DNA of 64,000 bases from Streptomyces venezuelae (GCF_008642275.1 NZ_CP029189.1:5562001-5626000), one strand, 5' to 3'. Counted from the stretch's first letter, positions 24,595-33,993 are shown. Numbers and translations are program-made. The notes: generated by a model from the sequence alone, not told the origin.

Positions 24595-25554
24595 TCAGTG
24601 GGGGATGCGGCGGGACGGGCGGGTGACCAGCTCCTCGCGGAACTCGGCGATCCGGGAATGGACCTGGCGCATCAGGTGGGTGTCCTCGATGCGGTCCAGG
24701 TAGAGGCAGCGCGCGGCGAGCCCCGGCAGGTCGAAGGCGAAGCACAGCGACATCAGCGGGTTCACGAAGAGCTCGCTGCCCTGTGTGCGGCTGGTGAACT
24801 GCACATCGCCGAAGGAGCCCCGGACGGCCGCGGCGATCGAGCCGTTCACGATGCTGGGCCGGTCCGGGGTCTGCTCCTGGGCATGGGCCACCGCGTCGAG
24901 GAAGAGCGCGCCCTCCTTGGTGGCGCGCGGTATGGAGAACGCCCCGAGGTAGGCGCCCGCGCGTTCCAGCGCGGCGATGTTCTCCAGTACCAGACCGTGA
25001 CTGACCCCGTGGTACGCGTCCACACCGAAGCCCACCGACACGACGAGGCGCTCGGGCACGTCCTCCAGCGCGGCCAGCGCCGCGACGCTGGTCAGGTCCT
25101 CCTCGGGCGTGCCGAGGCCCGCTTCGTCGCCCCGCATCAGGATGTCCGTGCCGCCGTCGACCAGGACAACCGCATCGATGCGGTGCAGGTCGACCAGCTC
25201 GCGGTAGGCCGCCCGCAGAGGCTGCACCCCGGTCTGGGGGAAGGCGTACACGGTGGCCGGGTAGCCGTGGAGTTCCAGCCACCGGGCCAGGGTCCGCTCG
25301 GGGAAGTAGGACAGGTGGGGCGCGGAGTCAGGAGTGACGGCGGCCAGGTCGGGGGCCACCCACGCCTCGGAGGGCAGTCCGGCGAGGGCGCTGAAGGAGA
25401 GGTTGGCGAGGTGGACCCGCTTGCCCTGGTGCATGAGGGACAGGGCCACGGGGAGGCCGGCGTAGATGTCGAAGCCGCCGCCGGCACCGGTGACCAGGAT
25501 GTTCTCGGCATCGGCGAGGCGGTCGAAAAGCGGGTTGGAGTGCAGGGCCGTCAT
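24595..25554 (-). CDS. DUF1152 domain-containing protein
   Basis: A probable DUF1152 protein with no known reaction. Near the N-terminus is a Gly-rich loop, ILVTGAGGGFDIYAGLPVALSL, like a nucleotide- or cofactor-binding turn. VVLVDGGTDILMRGDE and VSVGFGVDAYHGVSH are conserved-looking acidic and His motifs. The start is taken at ATG 25554 (319 residues), where a typical N-terminus begins; starts at 25563 and 25650 are also in frame and no strong ribosome site decides. It is divergent from the arylamine N-acetyltransferase gene. Confidence 0.75.
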   Translation of the reverse strand: MTALHSNPLFDRLADAENILVTGAGGGFDIYAGLPVALSLMHQGKRVHLANLSFSALAGLPSEAWVAPDLAAVTPDSAPHLSYFPERTLARWLELHGYPATVYAFPQTGVQPLRAAYRELVDLHRIDAVVLVDGGTDILMRGDEAGLGTPEEDLTSVAALAALEDVPERLVVSVGFGVDAYHGVSHGLVLENIAALERAGAYLGAFSIPRATKEGALFLDAVAHAQEQTPDRPSIVNGSIAAAVRGSFGDVQFTSRTQGSELFVNPLMSLCFAFDLPGLAARCLYLDRIEDTHLMRQVHSRIAEFREELVTRPSRRIPH

Positions 25555-25648
25555 GGCGATCATTGTGCGGGGCGCGTGTGACAGCGCGCCTCGGGATTTC
25601 ATGGCGCGCGACGGCCGACGAGGCGGGGGAACGGGGAGATGATCAGTC

Positions 25649-26488
25649 ATGTGGAGCGGTGACGAGCTGGACCTGGACGCGTATCTGGACCGGATCGGAT
25701 ATCAGGGGGACCGGGAGCCGTCCGGGGAACTCCGCCCGGACCTCCGCACGTTGTACGCAGTGCACCGTGCCCATACCGCCGCCATCACCTTCGAGAGCCT
25801 GGACGTCCTGCTCGGCCGCCCCGTCGCGCTGGACCTCAAGTCGATCGAGGACAAGCTCGTGCACGGCCGCCGCGGCGGCTACTGCTACGAGCAGAACTCG
25901 CTGCTCGCCGCCGCCCTGCAGCGGATCGGCTTCGAGGTCTCCGGGCGTGGTGCCCGCAACCGCACCCGCGGCGACTCCGTCCTCGCCGTGACGCACGCCG
26001 TCCTCGTCGTCACCGTCGAGGGTGAACCATGGCTGTGCGACGCCGGGTTCGGTTTCCAGGGGCTCCGTGAGCCGATGCCGCTGGGACGGCCGGGCACCGA
26101 GGTGCGGCAGGGCGAGTGGACGTACCGCGTCCGTGAGGAGGAAGACGGAGTCCTCGCGCTGTGCCTGCTGCGCGGCGACACCTGGCGGGACCTGTACGCC
26201 TTCTCCCCGCAGCACTACCACCCCGTCGACTACGTCGTACTCAACCACTACAGCTCCACCCACCCCGCCTCCTCCTTCGCCGGGCGGCTCGTCGTCCAGC
26301 GCCCTGGCGACGGCGTCCGCCAGGCGCTCGTCGGGCGGGAACTCACCCGGCTGCACCCCGACGGCCGGGCCGAGCAGGAGATCGTCGGCCCGGACGAACT
26401 GCTCGCCACGCTCGACCAGCAGTTCGGACTTCGGCTGCCCGATCGGGACGCGGCGGAACTGGTACGGATCCACCGCGCCGAGGACTGA
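25649..26488 (+). CDS. Arylamine N-acetyltransferase
   Basis: Transfers acetyl or related acyl groups from acyl-CoA to arylamines or amide-forming substrates. The catalytic triad is complete: Cys79 (RGGYCYEQN), His116 (THAVLVV) and Asp131 (LCDAGFG). The 279-residue length is normal. The start is ATG 25649, with GGGGAGATG about 12 nt upstream. In actinomycetes such enzymes may act on xenobiotics or close polyketide amides; no biosynthetic cluster is present here, so a detoxification role is more likely. Confidence 0.93.
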   Translation: MWSGDELDLDAYLDRIGYQGDREPSGELRPDLRTLYAVHRAHTAAITFESLDVLLGRPVALDLKSIEDKLVHGRRGGYCYEQNSLLAAALQRIGFEVSGRGARNRTRGDSVLAVTHAVLVVTVEGEPWLCDAGFGFQGLREPMPLGRPGTEVRQGEWTYRVREEEDGVLALCLLRGDTWRDLYAFSPQHYHPVDYVVLNHYSSTHPASSFAGRLVVQRPGDGVRQALVGRELTRLHPDGRAEQEIVGPDELLATLDQQFGLRLPDRDAAELVRIHRAED

Positions 26489-26520
26489 CCGGGGCCGCGC
26501 CTGGCCCGTACGATGGCGCC

Positions 26521-27126
26521 GTGCTGGTCAAGTGGATTCGCTGCACGGTGACGGACCGACGCGGGTTCGAGCGCGGGCAGCGAAAATGGGCGGGGCTGCC
26601 CGGCGAGCCGGGATTCCGGGGACAGGGCGGCGGCTGGAGCCGGGGCCGGCAGGGGGTCGCGCATGTCTTCGCGTTCTGGGAGAGCCGGTCCTTCTACGAC
26701 TCCTTCATGGCCCGCTCGCACGACCGGCTCGCCGCCTCCCAGAACGGCACCTACACCGATCTGCGGGTCACCCTCTTCGACCACCGCTTCGACGTGAAGA
26801 CCGGCTTCGAGCCGCGCTTCACCGATGCCGATGTCGTACGGGTCGCGCATACGAGGGTCCGGGAGGGGCGGGTCGACCACTTCGCCCTGATGCAGGAGAA
26901 GGTGTGGAATCCGGCGATGGCCGGCTCGCCCGGGATGGTCCGGGGCCTCTTCGGGGAGGCCCCGGGCCGGGAGTTCCTGGTGCTCTCGATGTGGCACGCC
27001 GCCGCCGAGCACGGCAAGTACCGGCAGGAGCGGGTCGAGCGGCTGTCCCTGCGCGCCCAGCTCCAGGCTGATGTCGAGGCCCTCACCGGGGATGTCGTCG
27101 ACCTGGAGCCCTCCTGGACGGTATGA
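26521..27126 (+). CDS. DUF4937/YdbC-like protein
   Basis: A 201-residue protein resembling the DUF4937 (YdbC) family: an N-terminal VKWIRCTVTDRRGFERGQRKWAGLPGEPGFRGQ-like region, and two ferredoxin-like halves with FWESRSFYDSFM and LSMWHAAAEHGKYRQERV. The repeated W-(x)-Y/F pattern resembles antibiotic-biosynthesis-monooxygenase folds. The function is unknown. The start is GTG 26521, 32 bp after the preceding stop. Confidence 0.72.
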   Translation: MLVKWIRCTVTDRRGFERGQRKWAGLPGEPGFRGQGGGWSRGRQGVAHVFAFWESRSFYDSFMARSHDRLAASQNGTYTDLRVTLFDHRFDVKTGFEPRFTDADVVRVAHTRVREGRVDHFALMQEKVWNPAMAGSPGMVRGLFGEAPGREFLVLSMWHAAAEHGKYRQERVERLSLRAQLQADVEALTGDVVDLEPSWTV

Positions 27127-27200
27127 CCGTACGATGACCGCCCGGGGTCGATCGGCGTGCCCGGACGGCGGGCCGCCCGGTCGCCGAATAGGGTCGTGGG

Positions 27201-27860
27201 ATGGCTCGACCACGGCGCATCGTCCTTGTCCGACACGGGGAGTCGGAGGGGAACGCCGACGACTCGGTCTACGAACGGGAGCCCGACCACGCCCTGCGGC
27301 TGACCCCCACGGGGCGCGAGCAGGCGTCCGAGGCAGGCGTCCGGCTGCGCACGCTCTTCGGCACCGAGACGATCAGCGCGTACGTCTCCCCGTACCGCCG
27401 CACCCTGCAGACCTTCCGGGAGCTCCGGTTGGACCCGACAAGGGTGCGGATGCGCGAGGAGCCGCGCCTGCGCGAGCAGGACTGGGGGAACTGGCAGGAC
27501 CAGAACGACGTGCGGCTGCAGAAGGCGTACCGGGACGCGTACGGACACTTCTTCTACCGGTTCGCGCAGGGCGAGTCGGGCGCCGACGTGTACGACCGGG
27601 TCGGTTCCTTCCTGGAGAGCCTCTACCGCAGCTTCGAGGCCCCCGACCATCCCGAGAACGTGCTGCTGGTGACCCACGGGCTGACGATGCGGCTGTTCTG
27701 CATGCGCTGGTTCCACTGGTCCGTGGCCGAATTCGAGGCCCTGTCCAATCCGGGCAACGGTGAATTCCGGGTGCTCCTGCGCGGCCCGGACAGCCGGTAC
27801 CGGTTGGACCGCCCATTTGAGCGGTGGACCACACCCGAGCCTTACGACCTGGACGGCTAG
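27201..27860 (+). CDS. Histidine phosphatase superfamily protein
   Basis: A phosphoglycerate-mutase-like phosphatase; cytoplasmic. The phosphohistidine motif is VRHGES (Arg11-His12-Gly13). The second histidine lies in LLVTHGLTMRLF, and YVSPYRRTLQT with LREQDWGNWQ are usual family segments. The substrate is unknown. The start is ATG 27201. It ends 11 bp before the start of an ADP-ribosylglycohydrolase-like gene, so the pair is probably co-transcribed. Confidence 0.92.
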   Translation: MARPRRIVLVRHGESEGNADDSVYEREPDHALRLTPTGREQASEAGVRLRTLFGTETISAYVSPYRRTLQTFRELRLDPTRVRMREEPRLREQDWGNWQDQNDVRLQKAYRDAYGHFFYRFAQGESGADVYDRVGSFLESLYRSFEAPDHPENVLLVTHGLTMRLFCMRWFHWSVAEFEALSNPGNGEFRVLLRGPDSRYRLDRPFERWTTPEPYDLDG

Positions 27861-27871
27861 AGTGGCCCGCG

Positions 27872-28789
27872 ATGACGCCTGATTCCACTCCCGAACGGCG
27901 CTACGCGCGCGCCATGGCCAGCCTCCGAGGGCTGGCGCTGGGGGACGCCCTGGGCTCCCAGTACTTCGTCCCCGTGAACTACCCGCTGCTCAAGCGGCGC
28001 GAACTGCCCACCGGCGCCCAGGCCTGGCAGTGGACCGACGACACCGAGATGGCCTGCTCGGTGGTGGCCGTGCTGGCCGAGCACGGGCGGATCGACCAGG
28101 ACGCGCTCGCGAGTTCCTTCGCCCACCACCACGACTTCGACCGTGGATACGGGCCCGCGGTGAACCGGATGCTGCGTCTGGTCCGGGAGGGGCAGGACTG
28201 GCGCACGCTGGCCGCCGAACTGTTCAACGGGCAGGGCTCGTGGGGCAACGGCGCCGCGATGCGCATCGCGCCCCTCGGGGCCTGGTACGCCGACGACCCG
28301 GAGCAGGCCACCCACCAGGCGGAGATCTCCTCCTACACCACCCACCAGCACCGCGAGGCCGTGTGCGGGGCGATGGCCGTCGCCGCGGCGGCGGCACTGG
28401 CCGCGGGCACCGACGGCCCGCCGAAGGCCTCCGACCTGCTGGACGGGGTCATCGCACTGGTCCCGCGCAGCGCGGTGGGCGCGGGGCTGCGGCGTGCGCG
28501 GGACATGCTGGACTACGGCGACGCCACCACGGTCGCGGCGGTGCTGGGCTGCGGGCGGCGTACGAGCGCGCACGACACCGTGCCGTTCGCCCTGTGGTCG
28601 GCGGCGCGGGCCCTGGACGACTACGAGCGGGCGTTCTGGACCACCGCGCAGGTGGGCGGGGACGTCGACACGACCTGCGCGATCGTCGGCGGGGTGCTCG
28701 GAGCGCGTGGTGACGCCGTGCTGCCGGCCGCCTGGCTGGCGCGTACCGAGGCACTGCCGGCCTGGCTGCCGGAGGTCGCGGCGGGCTGA
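27872..28789 (+). CDS. ADP-ribosylglycohydrolase (DraG/ARH-like) family protein
   Basis: Probably removes ADP-ribose from proteins or small substrates using a two-metal site. Metal-ligand motifs are GDALGSQ near the N-terminus, TDDTEM in WTDDTEMACSV, and the C-terminal GGDVDTTCAIVGG. The length is 305 residues from ATG 27872. It starts just after the histidine phosphatase stop. The substrate is unknown; reversal of ADP-ribosylation and nucleotide-sugar salvage are both possible. Confidence 0.88.
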   Translation: MTPDSTPERRYARAMASLRGLALGDALGSQYFVPVNYPLLKRRELPTGAQAWQWTDDTEMACSVVAVLAEHGRIDQDALASSFAHHHDFDRGYGPAVNRMLRLVREGQDWRTLAAELFNGQGSWGNGAAMRIAPLGAWYADDPEQATHQAEISSYTTHQHREAVCGAMAVAAAAALAAGTDGPPKASDLLDGVIALVPRSAVGAGLRRARDMLDYGDATTVAAVLGCGRRTSAHDTVPFALWSAARALDDYERAFWTTAQVGGDVDTTCAIVGGVLGARGDAVLPAAWLARTEALPAWLPEVAAG

Positions 28790-28810
28790 CGCCCGCGGAT
28801 CGACCCGACT

Positions 28811-28842
28811 GTATGCCGGTGCGTGCCGGTGCGTGCCGGTGC
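28811..28842 (+). repeat. Decamer tandem repeat
   Basis: About three copies of the decamer GCGTGCCGGT in tandem, the first with two changes, just after the ADP-ribosylglycohydrolase stop. No role is evident. Confidence 0.7.
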
Positions 28843-28953
28843 CCGAGAGGTGTTCGAAGCTGCGGTGCGACCTGCGCCCCGGTCGTGGCCGCCGCGCGGT
28901 GAAATGCCCCACGTCGATTGTCACGGTCCTGCCACAGCACTCTTTTGATCCTG

Positions 28954-28982
28954 TTCAAAACTGCATCGCACCGGCCTAACCT
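28954..28982 (+). promoter_or_regulatory. Candidate promoter of the DUF4173-like gene
   Basis: TTCAAA and TAACCT are separated by 17 bp, 57 bp before the start codon. Both hexamers are imperfect matches to the HrdB-type consensus, so this is tentative. Confidence 0.3.
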
Positions 28983-29038
28983 GTCCGCATCGCCGCCCCG
29001 ACCTGAACCACGGGGCGGCCGACAGGGGAGGGAACCCG

Positions 29039-30718
29039 ATGTCAGAAAACACCGGCGGAGCGGACGAAGCCCGGACCGACGACGCGGTCAACGCGGAGCC
29101 CACGGCCGGGGATTCACCCGCGCGGCCGGACCCGGCGGGCGGCAGACAGGCCGGCGCGGCCGGGCCACCGCCCTGGGGACAAGCAGCCGCGGCGCCCGTG
29201 AATCCCTGGCAGGTGCAGCGGCAGCCGGCCGCGCCCTCCTGGGCGACACTGGTCCGCCCCGCCGAGGCCGCACCCGTCCGGACCGCGACCCTCGTCGCCG
29301 TCCTCGCGTCCGGTCTCGCCACCGCGCTGCTGCTCGGCGACGGCATGGGCCCCGGTCTGCTGCTCGCAGTGCTGCCCGCCGTCGTCGCGGCGTACGCCGC
29401 CGCCCGGGCGGCCCGCCGTAGCGCCCGCCCCTGGACCGTGGCCTGGGTGATCGGCTGTCTCGCCCTGCTCGCCGTACCGGCCCTGCGCGACTCGGCCTGG
29501 CCGGCCACGCTGGCGATCCTGTCCGCCGTCCTGCTGGGCGCGCTGGCCCTGCACGGCAGCCGCACCTGGCCGGGTGTCCTGCTCAGCCCGCTCGGCTTCC
29601 TCGACGCCGCCGTGTCCGGGACCGGCTGGCTGCTGACCGGGCTGCGCGCACGTGGCGGGGTCGGCAAGGACCGCTGGCTGCCCATCGCCAAGGCGACCGG
29701 TGTGGCCGTCGTCCTGCTGCTGCTCTTCGGCGCGCTGTTCGCCTCCGCCGACGCCGCCTTCGCCGATCTCCTGGGCGACCTGCTGCCCGACGTGTCGGTC
29801 GAGGACGGGCCCGTCCGGTTCATGCTCTTCCTGCTCGGCACCGTCCTCGCGATCGCCGCGGCCCGCACCGCCGCGGCTCCCCTGCGCTGGGACCGGATCA
29901 AGGTGGCCCCGGGCAAGCCGCGCTCCCGCGTCGAATGGGCCCTCCCGCTCATCGTGCTCAACCTGCTCTTCGCCGGCTTCAACGCCGTCCAGCTGGCCGT
30001 CCTGTTCGGCGGCTACGACAAGGTCCTGCGGAGCACCGGCCTCACCTACGCCGAGTACGCCCGCCAGGGCTTCTGGCAGCTGCTCTGGGCCACCCTGCTC
30101 ACCCTCGCCGTGATCGCGCTCGCCCTGCGCTGGGCCCCGCGCTCCGGAGCGGGCGACCGTCGCCTCGTCCGGGTCGTCCTCGGAGTGCTGTGCGCGCTGA
30201 CGCTGGTCGTCGTCGCCTCCGCGCTGCGCCGGATGGACCTCTACGTGGAGGCGTACGGGCTGACCAGGCTGCGCGTGTCGGTGGCCGCGATGGAGCTGTG
30301 GCTCGGGCTGGTCATCGTACTGATCATGGCGGCCGGGCTGTTCGGCGGACGCTGGCTGGCGCGTGCCTTCGCGGCCAGCGCGGCCGCGGCCGTCCTGGCG
30401 TTCGGCCTGCTCTCCCCGGACGGGATGGTCGCCGAGCGGAACGTCGCCCGCTTCGAGGCGGACGCGAAGATCGACCTCTCCTACTTCCAGTCCCTGTCGG
30501 CCGACGCCGTTCCCGCCCTGGACCGGCTGCCCGAGCCGCAGCGGTCCTGCGCCCTGCGCGGGATCAACGACGAGATGGCCGAGGCGGGGGACGTCCCCTG
30601 GTACGCGATGAGCCTCGGCGAGTACCAGGCCCGGCAGATTCTGCGGGAGCGCCCGGTGACCGCCTCGTACGAGGTCTGCTCGCGCCTGGGCGCCTTCGGT
30701 AGCCGGGTCGAGTACTAG
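29039..30718 (+). CDS. DUF4173-like multi-pass membrane protein
   Basis: A 559-residue integral membrane protein. After 75 or so hydrophilic Pro/Ala-rich residues come about ten hydrophobic segments, including ATLVAVLASGLATALLLG, GVAVVLLLLFGALFASADAAF and VALTRLRVSVAAMELWLG-like stretches. The GLTYAEYARQGFWQLLWATLLTL segment is typical of the DUF4153/DUF4173 group. A soluble C-terminal part follows (FEADAKIDLSYFQSLSADAVPALDRLPE). The start is ATG 29039, directly after GGGGAGGGA. The function is unknown. Confidence 0.8.
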   Translation: MSENTGGADEARTDDAVNAEPTAGDSPARPDPAGGRQAGAAGPPPWGQAAAAPVNPWQVQRQPAAPSWATLVRPAEAAPVRTATLVAVLASGLATALLLGDGMGPGLLLAVLPAVVAAYAAARAARRSARPWTVAWVIGCLALLAVPALRDSAWPATLAILSAVLLGALALHGSRTWPGVLLSPLGFLDAAVSGTGWLLTGLRARGGVGKDRWLPIAKATGVAVVLLLLFGALFASADAAFADLLGDLLPDVSVEDGPVRFMLFLLGTVLAIAAARTAAAPLRWDRIKVAPGKPRSRVEWALPLIVLNLLFAGFNAVQLAVLFGGYDKVLRSTGLTYAEYARQGFWQLLWATLLTLAVIALALRWAPRSGAGDRRLVRVVLGVLCALTLVVVASALRRMDLYVEAYGLTRLRVSVAAMELWLGLVIVLIMAAGLFGGRWLARAFAASAAAAVLAFGLLSPDGMVAERNVARFEADAKIDLSYFQSLSADAVPALDRLPEPQRSCALRGINDEMAEAGDVPWYAMSLGEYQARQILRERPVTASYEVCSRLGAFGSRVEY

Positions 30719-30750
30719 TAGGCCGCCTCGGGGTTTCAGGCGGGACACGT

Positions 30751-30793
30751 ACGGGGCCGGGCGCGGGGAACGTTCCCCCCCGCCCGGCCCCGT
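30751..30793. terminator. Bidirectional terminator, DUF4173-like / MFS
   Basis: A 13-bp perfect outer stem (30751-30763 with 30781-30793) and a further four G-C pairs after one bulged base. It lies between two convergent genes. Confidence 0.85.
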
Positions 30794-30829
30794 GCGGGGG
30801 TACGGAGACCTCGCCGCGGAAGCCCTCGC

Positions 30830-32383
30830 TCAGGCGGCAGGACCGGCCTTCGCGGCGGCGCCGGCCAAGGCCTCCAGGTCGCTCTTGCGTACCCGGATCA
30901 CCAGCAGGGCGGTGGCCAGTGCCAGGCCCGCCATGGCGACGGCGGCGTAGAACGCGGTGGAGATGCCGTGGGTGAGGACCAGGTCGCCCCAGGGGTCGGG
31001 CAGGAAACCGGTCTCCTTGAAGGCGGCGATCTGTTCGGGGTCCGCCTGTGCCATGAACGACGGCACCTGCCTCGTGGCCTCGTCACGACTGGCCGTACCG
31101 AAGACGGTGACCAGGATCGACAGGCCGAGCGAGCCTCCGACCTGCTGGCTGGCGTTGAGCAGCCCGGAGGCCGCGCCCGCCTCCTTCGGCGCCACGCCGG
31201 ACACGGCCGTGAGCGTCAGGGTCACGAAGTTGAGGCCCATGCCGAAGCCGAAGAGCAGCATCGGCCCGAGCACCCCCGAGAGGTAGGAGCTGTCGGTCCG
31301 GATGAAGGTCAGCCACGCCAGACCGGTTCCGGTGAGCGCGGAGCCGGCGACCATGAAGGGCTTGGGACCGAAGCGCGGCAGGAAGCGCTGCGAGAGCCCG
31401 GCGGCGGTGATGATGGCGGCCGTCACGGGCAGGAAGCCGAGCCCGGACTGGATCGGGGAGAAGCCCAGCACGTTCTGCACGAACTGGACGATGAAGAAGA
31501 ACATGCCGAACATCGCGGCGGCGAGGCCGAGCATGATCACGTAGGTGCCCGTGCGGTTGCGGTCGGCGAACATGCGCAGCGGGATGATCGGCTCGCGGGC
31601 CTTCGACTCGATGACGACGAACAGACCGAGCAGGACCAGGGCGGCGGCGAACGAGCCGAGGGTGATCGCGTCGCGCCAGCCCTTCTCCGCGGCGCTGATG
31701 AACCCGTACACGAGCGAGGCCATGCCACCGGTGGAGGTGAGGGCTCCGGCGATGTCGAAGCGGCCGGGGTGACGCTCGGACTCGGTGATGTAGAGCGGGG
31801 TGAGCACCGCGATCAGTACACCGATCGGCACGTTGACGAAGAGCACCCAGCGCCAGTCGAGCCACTCGGTGAGCATGCCGCCGGTCAGCAGGCCGATCGC
31901 GCCGCCTCCCGCGGAGACGGCTGCGAACACCCCGAACGCCCTGTTCCGCTCGGGGCCTTCAGGAAAGGTCGTGGTGATCAGCGCGAGCGAGGTCGGCGAG
32001 GCGATCGCGCCGCCCACCCCCTGCAGGGCGCGGGCCGCGAGCAGCTGCCAGGGCTCCTGGGCGAAGCCGCCGAGGAGGGAGGCCAGGGTGAAGAGCAGGA
32101 TGCCGGCCAGGAACACGCGGCGTCGGCCCAGGATGTCGCCCGCCCGGCCACCGAGCAGCAGCAGGCCGCCGAAGGTGAGGGTGTAGGCGCTGAGCACCCA
32201 CGAGAGGTCGGTGGTGGTGAAGTCGAGTGCGCTCTGGATGTGCGGGAGCGCGATGTTCACGATCGTCGCGTCGAGCACGACCATGAGCTGGCAGGCGGCG
32301 ATGACGGCGAGCGCCACTCCGGGGCGCCCTTCCCGGCGTGCCGCGCCCGGTATCCGGGGTGTGGCGAGTTGAGAGCTTGTCAC
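30830..32383 (-). CDS. MFS multidrug exporter, DHA2 (14-TM) family
   Basis: A proton-driven drug efflux pump in the cytoplasmic membrane. The 517-residue length and about 14 hydrophobic segments fit DHA2. Motif D1 (LDATIVNIALPHIQ), motif A (GGRAGDILGRRRVF) and motif C-like GAIGLLTGGMLTEWLDWRWVLFVNVPIG are clear. The start is GTG 32383, preceded by a G-rich site. It is divergent from a TetR-type gene with two perfect palindromes between them, so it is very likely repressed by that regulator and induced by a transported compound. Confidence 0.93.
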   Translation of the reverse strand: MTSSQLATPRIPGAARREGRPGVALAVIAACQLMVVLDATIVNIALPHIQSALDFTTTDLSWVLSAYTLTFGGLLLLGGRAGDILGRRRVFLAGILLFTLASLLGGFAQEPWQLLAARALQGVGGAIASPTSLALITTTFPEGPERNRAFGVFAAVSAGGGAIGLLTGGMLTEWLDWRWVLFVNVPIGVLIAVLTPLYITESERHPGRFDIAGALTSTGGMASLVYGFISAAEKGWRDAITLGSFAAALVLLGLFVVIESKAREPIIPLRMFADRNRTGTYVIMLGLAAAMFGMFFFIVQFVQNVLGFSPIQSGLGFLPVTAAIITAAGLSQRFLPRFGPKPFMVAGSALTGTGLAWLTFIRTDSSYLSGVLGPMLLFGFGMGLNFVTLTLTAVSGVAPKEAGAASGLLNASQQVGGSLGLSILVTVFGTASRDEATRQVPSFMAQADPEQIAAFKETGFLPDPWGDLVLTHGISTAFYAAVAMAGLALATALLVIRVRKSDLEALAGAAAKAGPAA

Positions 32384-32407
32384 TGAGGATCCCCCCCAAA
32401 GTGAAAT

Positions 32408-32427
32408 AGTGAACGCATTCGTTCACT
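32408..32427. promoter_or_regulatory. TetR operator 1 (MFS side)
   Basis: A perfect inverted repeat: AGTGAACG, CATT, CGTTCACT. It lies 25 bp upstream of the exporter start codon. It shares the GTGAACGC core with operator 2. Confidence 0.85.
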
Positions 32428-32449
32428 GCGGGTCCACGGTAGGAGCCGC

Positions 32450-32479
32450 GCATTAGTGAACGCAAGCGTTCACTAATGC
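32450..32479. promoter_or_regulatory. TetR operator 2 (regulator side)
   Basis: A perfect inverted repeat with 14-bp arms, GCATTAGTGAACGC and its complement, around two A bases. Its centre is 47 bp from operator 1. Its position suggests autoregulation of the TetR gene. Confidence 0.85.
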
Positions 32480-32528
32480 TGAAAATGTGTGCGTCGAACG
32501 CGCAAGCCGGTCGGAGGTGGGGGAGTTG

Positions 32529-33128
32529 GTGGATTCGCGCTGGTCGGCGGCGTCGCCGGGGCGCAGGCGGGGTCCGGAGCTGGAACGGGCGATTCTCGAC
32601 GCCGCGTTGGAGCAGCTGAGCACGGTCGGCTGGAACGCGCTCACCATGGAGGGGGTCGCGTCCGCCGCGCACACCGGCAAGGCCGCGCTCTACCGCCGCT
32701 GGCCCTCGAAGGCGGACCTGGTGGCCGATGCGCTGCGCAGTGGCCTGCCGCGGATCGGTGACATTCCCGACTGTGGTTCGATCCGAGAGGACCTCTACCT
32801 GCTGTGTGTCGGCACGCGGGACGTCATGCACTCGCGTGCCGGGCAGGCTCTGCGGTCAGTGCTTCACGAATGCGATCACATGCACGCCGATCAGTTTCGC
32901 GGAGTCATCTGGTCCGGTCTGCACGAGCCGGCTCAGCGCCTGATCAGGGAGCTTGTGAAGCGTGGAATCGGGCGGGGTGACGTGCGGCCGGACGCGACCG
33001 GTCCGTTTGTCGTGGATGTCATTCCGGCGATGCTCATGTACCGCGCCAAGGTGTGCGGAAGCGAATGGGAGGACGGGGACATCGCGGCGCTGATCGACGA
33101 GGTGATGGTGCCGCTGCTCAGGGTGTGA
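32529..33128 (+). CDS. TetR/AcrR-family repressor of the adjacent exporter
   Basis: A one-component regulator. The helix-turn-helix is [43 protein letters not shown], split over residues of about 20-65, and the C-terminal ligand domain includes [16 protein letters not shown]. The C-terminal region resembles the TetR_C group linked to multidrug exporters. The start is taken as GTG 32529 because GGAGGTGG lies upstream (199 residues); GTG 32487, close to operator 2, is also in frame. Divergent from the MFS gene. Confidence 0.88.
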   Translation: MDSRWSAASPGRRRGPELERAILDAALEQLSTVGWNALTMEGVASAAHTGKAALYRRWPSKADLVADALRSGLPRIGDIPDCGSIREDLYLLCVGTRDVMHSRAGQALRSVLHECDHMHADQFRGVIWSGLHEPAQRLIRELVKRGIGRGDVRPDATGPFVVDVIPAMLMYRAKVCGSEWEDGDIAALIDEVMVPLLRV

Positions 33129-33243
33129 GACGGGGTGGGGGCGGCGCGGGGCGCGCGGAGCGGGGTTCACGCCCCCTCCCGGGCGGGTCGGACCGGGGCG
33201 GGGGTGTGCAGTCGGCTCGGGGCGGCGTAACCTTGCTGGCGCC

Positions 33244-33954
33244 ATGCCGTACGAAGCACCCACCCACACCGTCGAACGCTCCCTCCGTGCAACCACCGGC
33301 GCCAAGGTCATCGCCGGGGTCGACGAAGTCGGACGAGGGGCCTGGGCCGGACCCGTCACCGTGTGTGCGGCGATCACCGGCCTGCGCCGGCCGCCTGCCG
33401 GGCTCACCGACTCCAAACTGCTCACCCCCAAGCGGCGCGACGCCCTGCTCGATGTGCTGGAGGGCTGGGTCACCGCATACGCGCTCGGGCACTCCTCACC
33501 CGAGGAGATCGACGACCTGGGGATGACGGCGGCCCTCCGGCTGGCGGCGGAGCGCGCGCTGGAGGCGCTGCCCGTGCGGCCCGACGCGGTGATACTCGAC
33601 GGCAAGCACGACTATCTCGGCCCGCCCTGGCGGGTCCGTACGGTGATCAAGGGCGATCAGTCCTGCATCGCCGTCGCCGCGGCCTCGGTCATCGCCAAGG
33701 TCCGCCGCGACCGCATGATGGCCGAACTCGGGGAACAGGGCGGTGGGATCGAGGACTTCGCGTTCGCCGCCAACGCCGGGTACCCCTCGCCCGTCCACCG
33801 GGCGGCGCTGGAGGAGCTGGGGCCCACCCCCTACCACCGGCTCTCGTGGTCGTACCTCGACGCGCTGCCCCGGTGGCGCCATCTCAAGAAGGTGCGCCGC
33901 AGCGAGGAGTCGATGGAACTGGAAATCGGAGGCCAACTCGGCTTCGATTTCTGA
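33244..33954 (+). CDS. rnhB: Ribonuclease HII
   Basis: Cleaves RNA at RNA-DNA junctions and removes misincorporated ribonucleotides. The active-site residues are Asp27-Glu28 in GVDEVGRG, Asp119 in ILDGKHD, and the conserved [13 protein letters not shown] helix. The HRLSWSYLD segment near the C-terminus is also characteristic. The 236-residue length is normal. The start is ATG 33244. Confidence 0.96.
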   Translation: MPYEAPTHTVERSLRATTGAKVIAGVDEVGRGAWAGPVTVCAAITGLRRPPAGLTDSKLLTPKRRDALLDVLEGWVTAYALGHSSPEEIDDLGMTAALRLAAERALEALPVRPDAVILDGKHDYLGPPWRVRTVIKGDQSCIAVAAASVIAKVRRDRMMAELGEQGGGIEDFAFAANAGYPSPVHRAALEELGPTPYHRLSWSYLDALPRWRHLKKVRRSEESMELEIGGQLGFDF

Positions 33955-33974
33955 TCGCACGCATGTGCCACCGG

Positions 33975-33993
33975 CCGGTACGTTTCGTACCGG
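33975..33993. terminator. Small hairpin after rnhB
   Basis: An 8-bp perfect stem, CCGGTACG, with a TTT loop, 21 bp after the rnhB stop. It could terminate rnhB or be an operator for the next gene. Confidence 0.4.

Noticed and set aside
29114..30748. 544-residue open frame on the minus strand opposite the DUF4173-like gene
   Set aside because: Its composition is Gln/Gly/Arg-rich without any domain, its third-position GC is wrong, and the plus frame encodes clear membrane helices.
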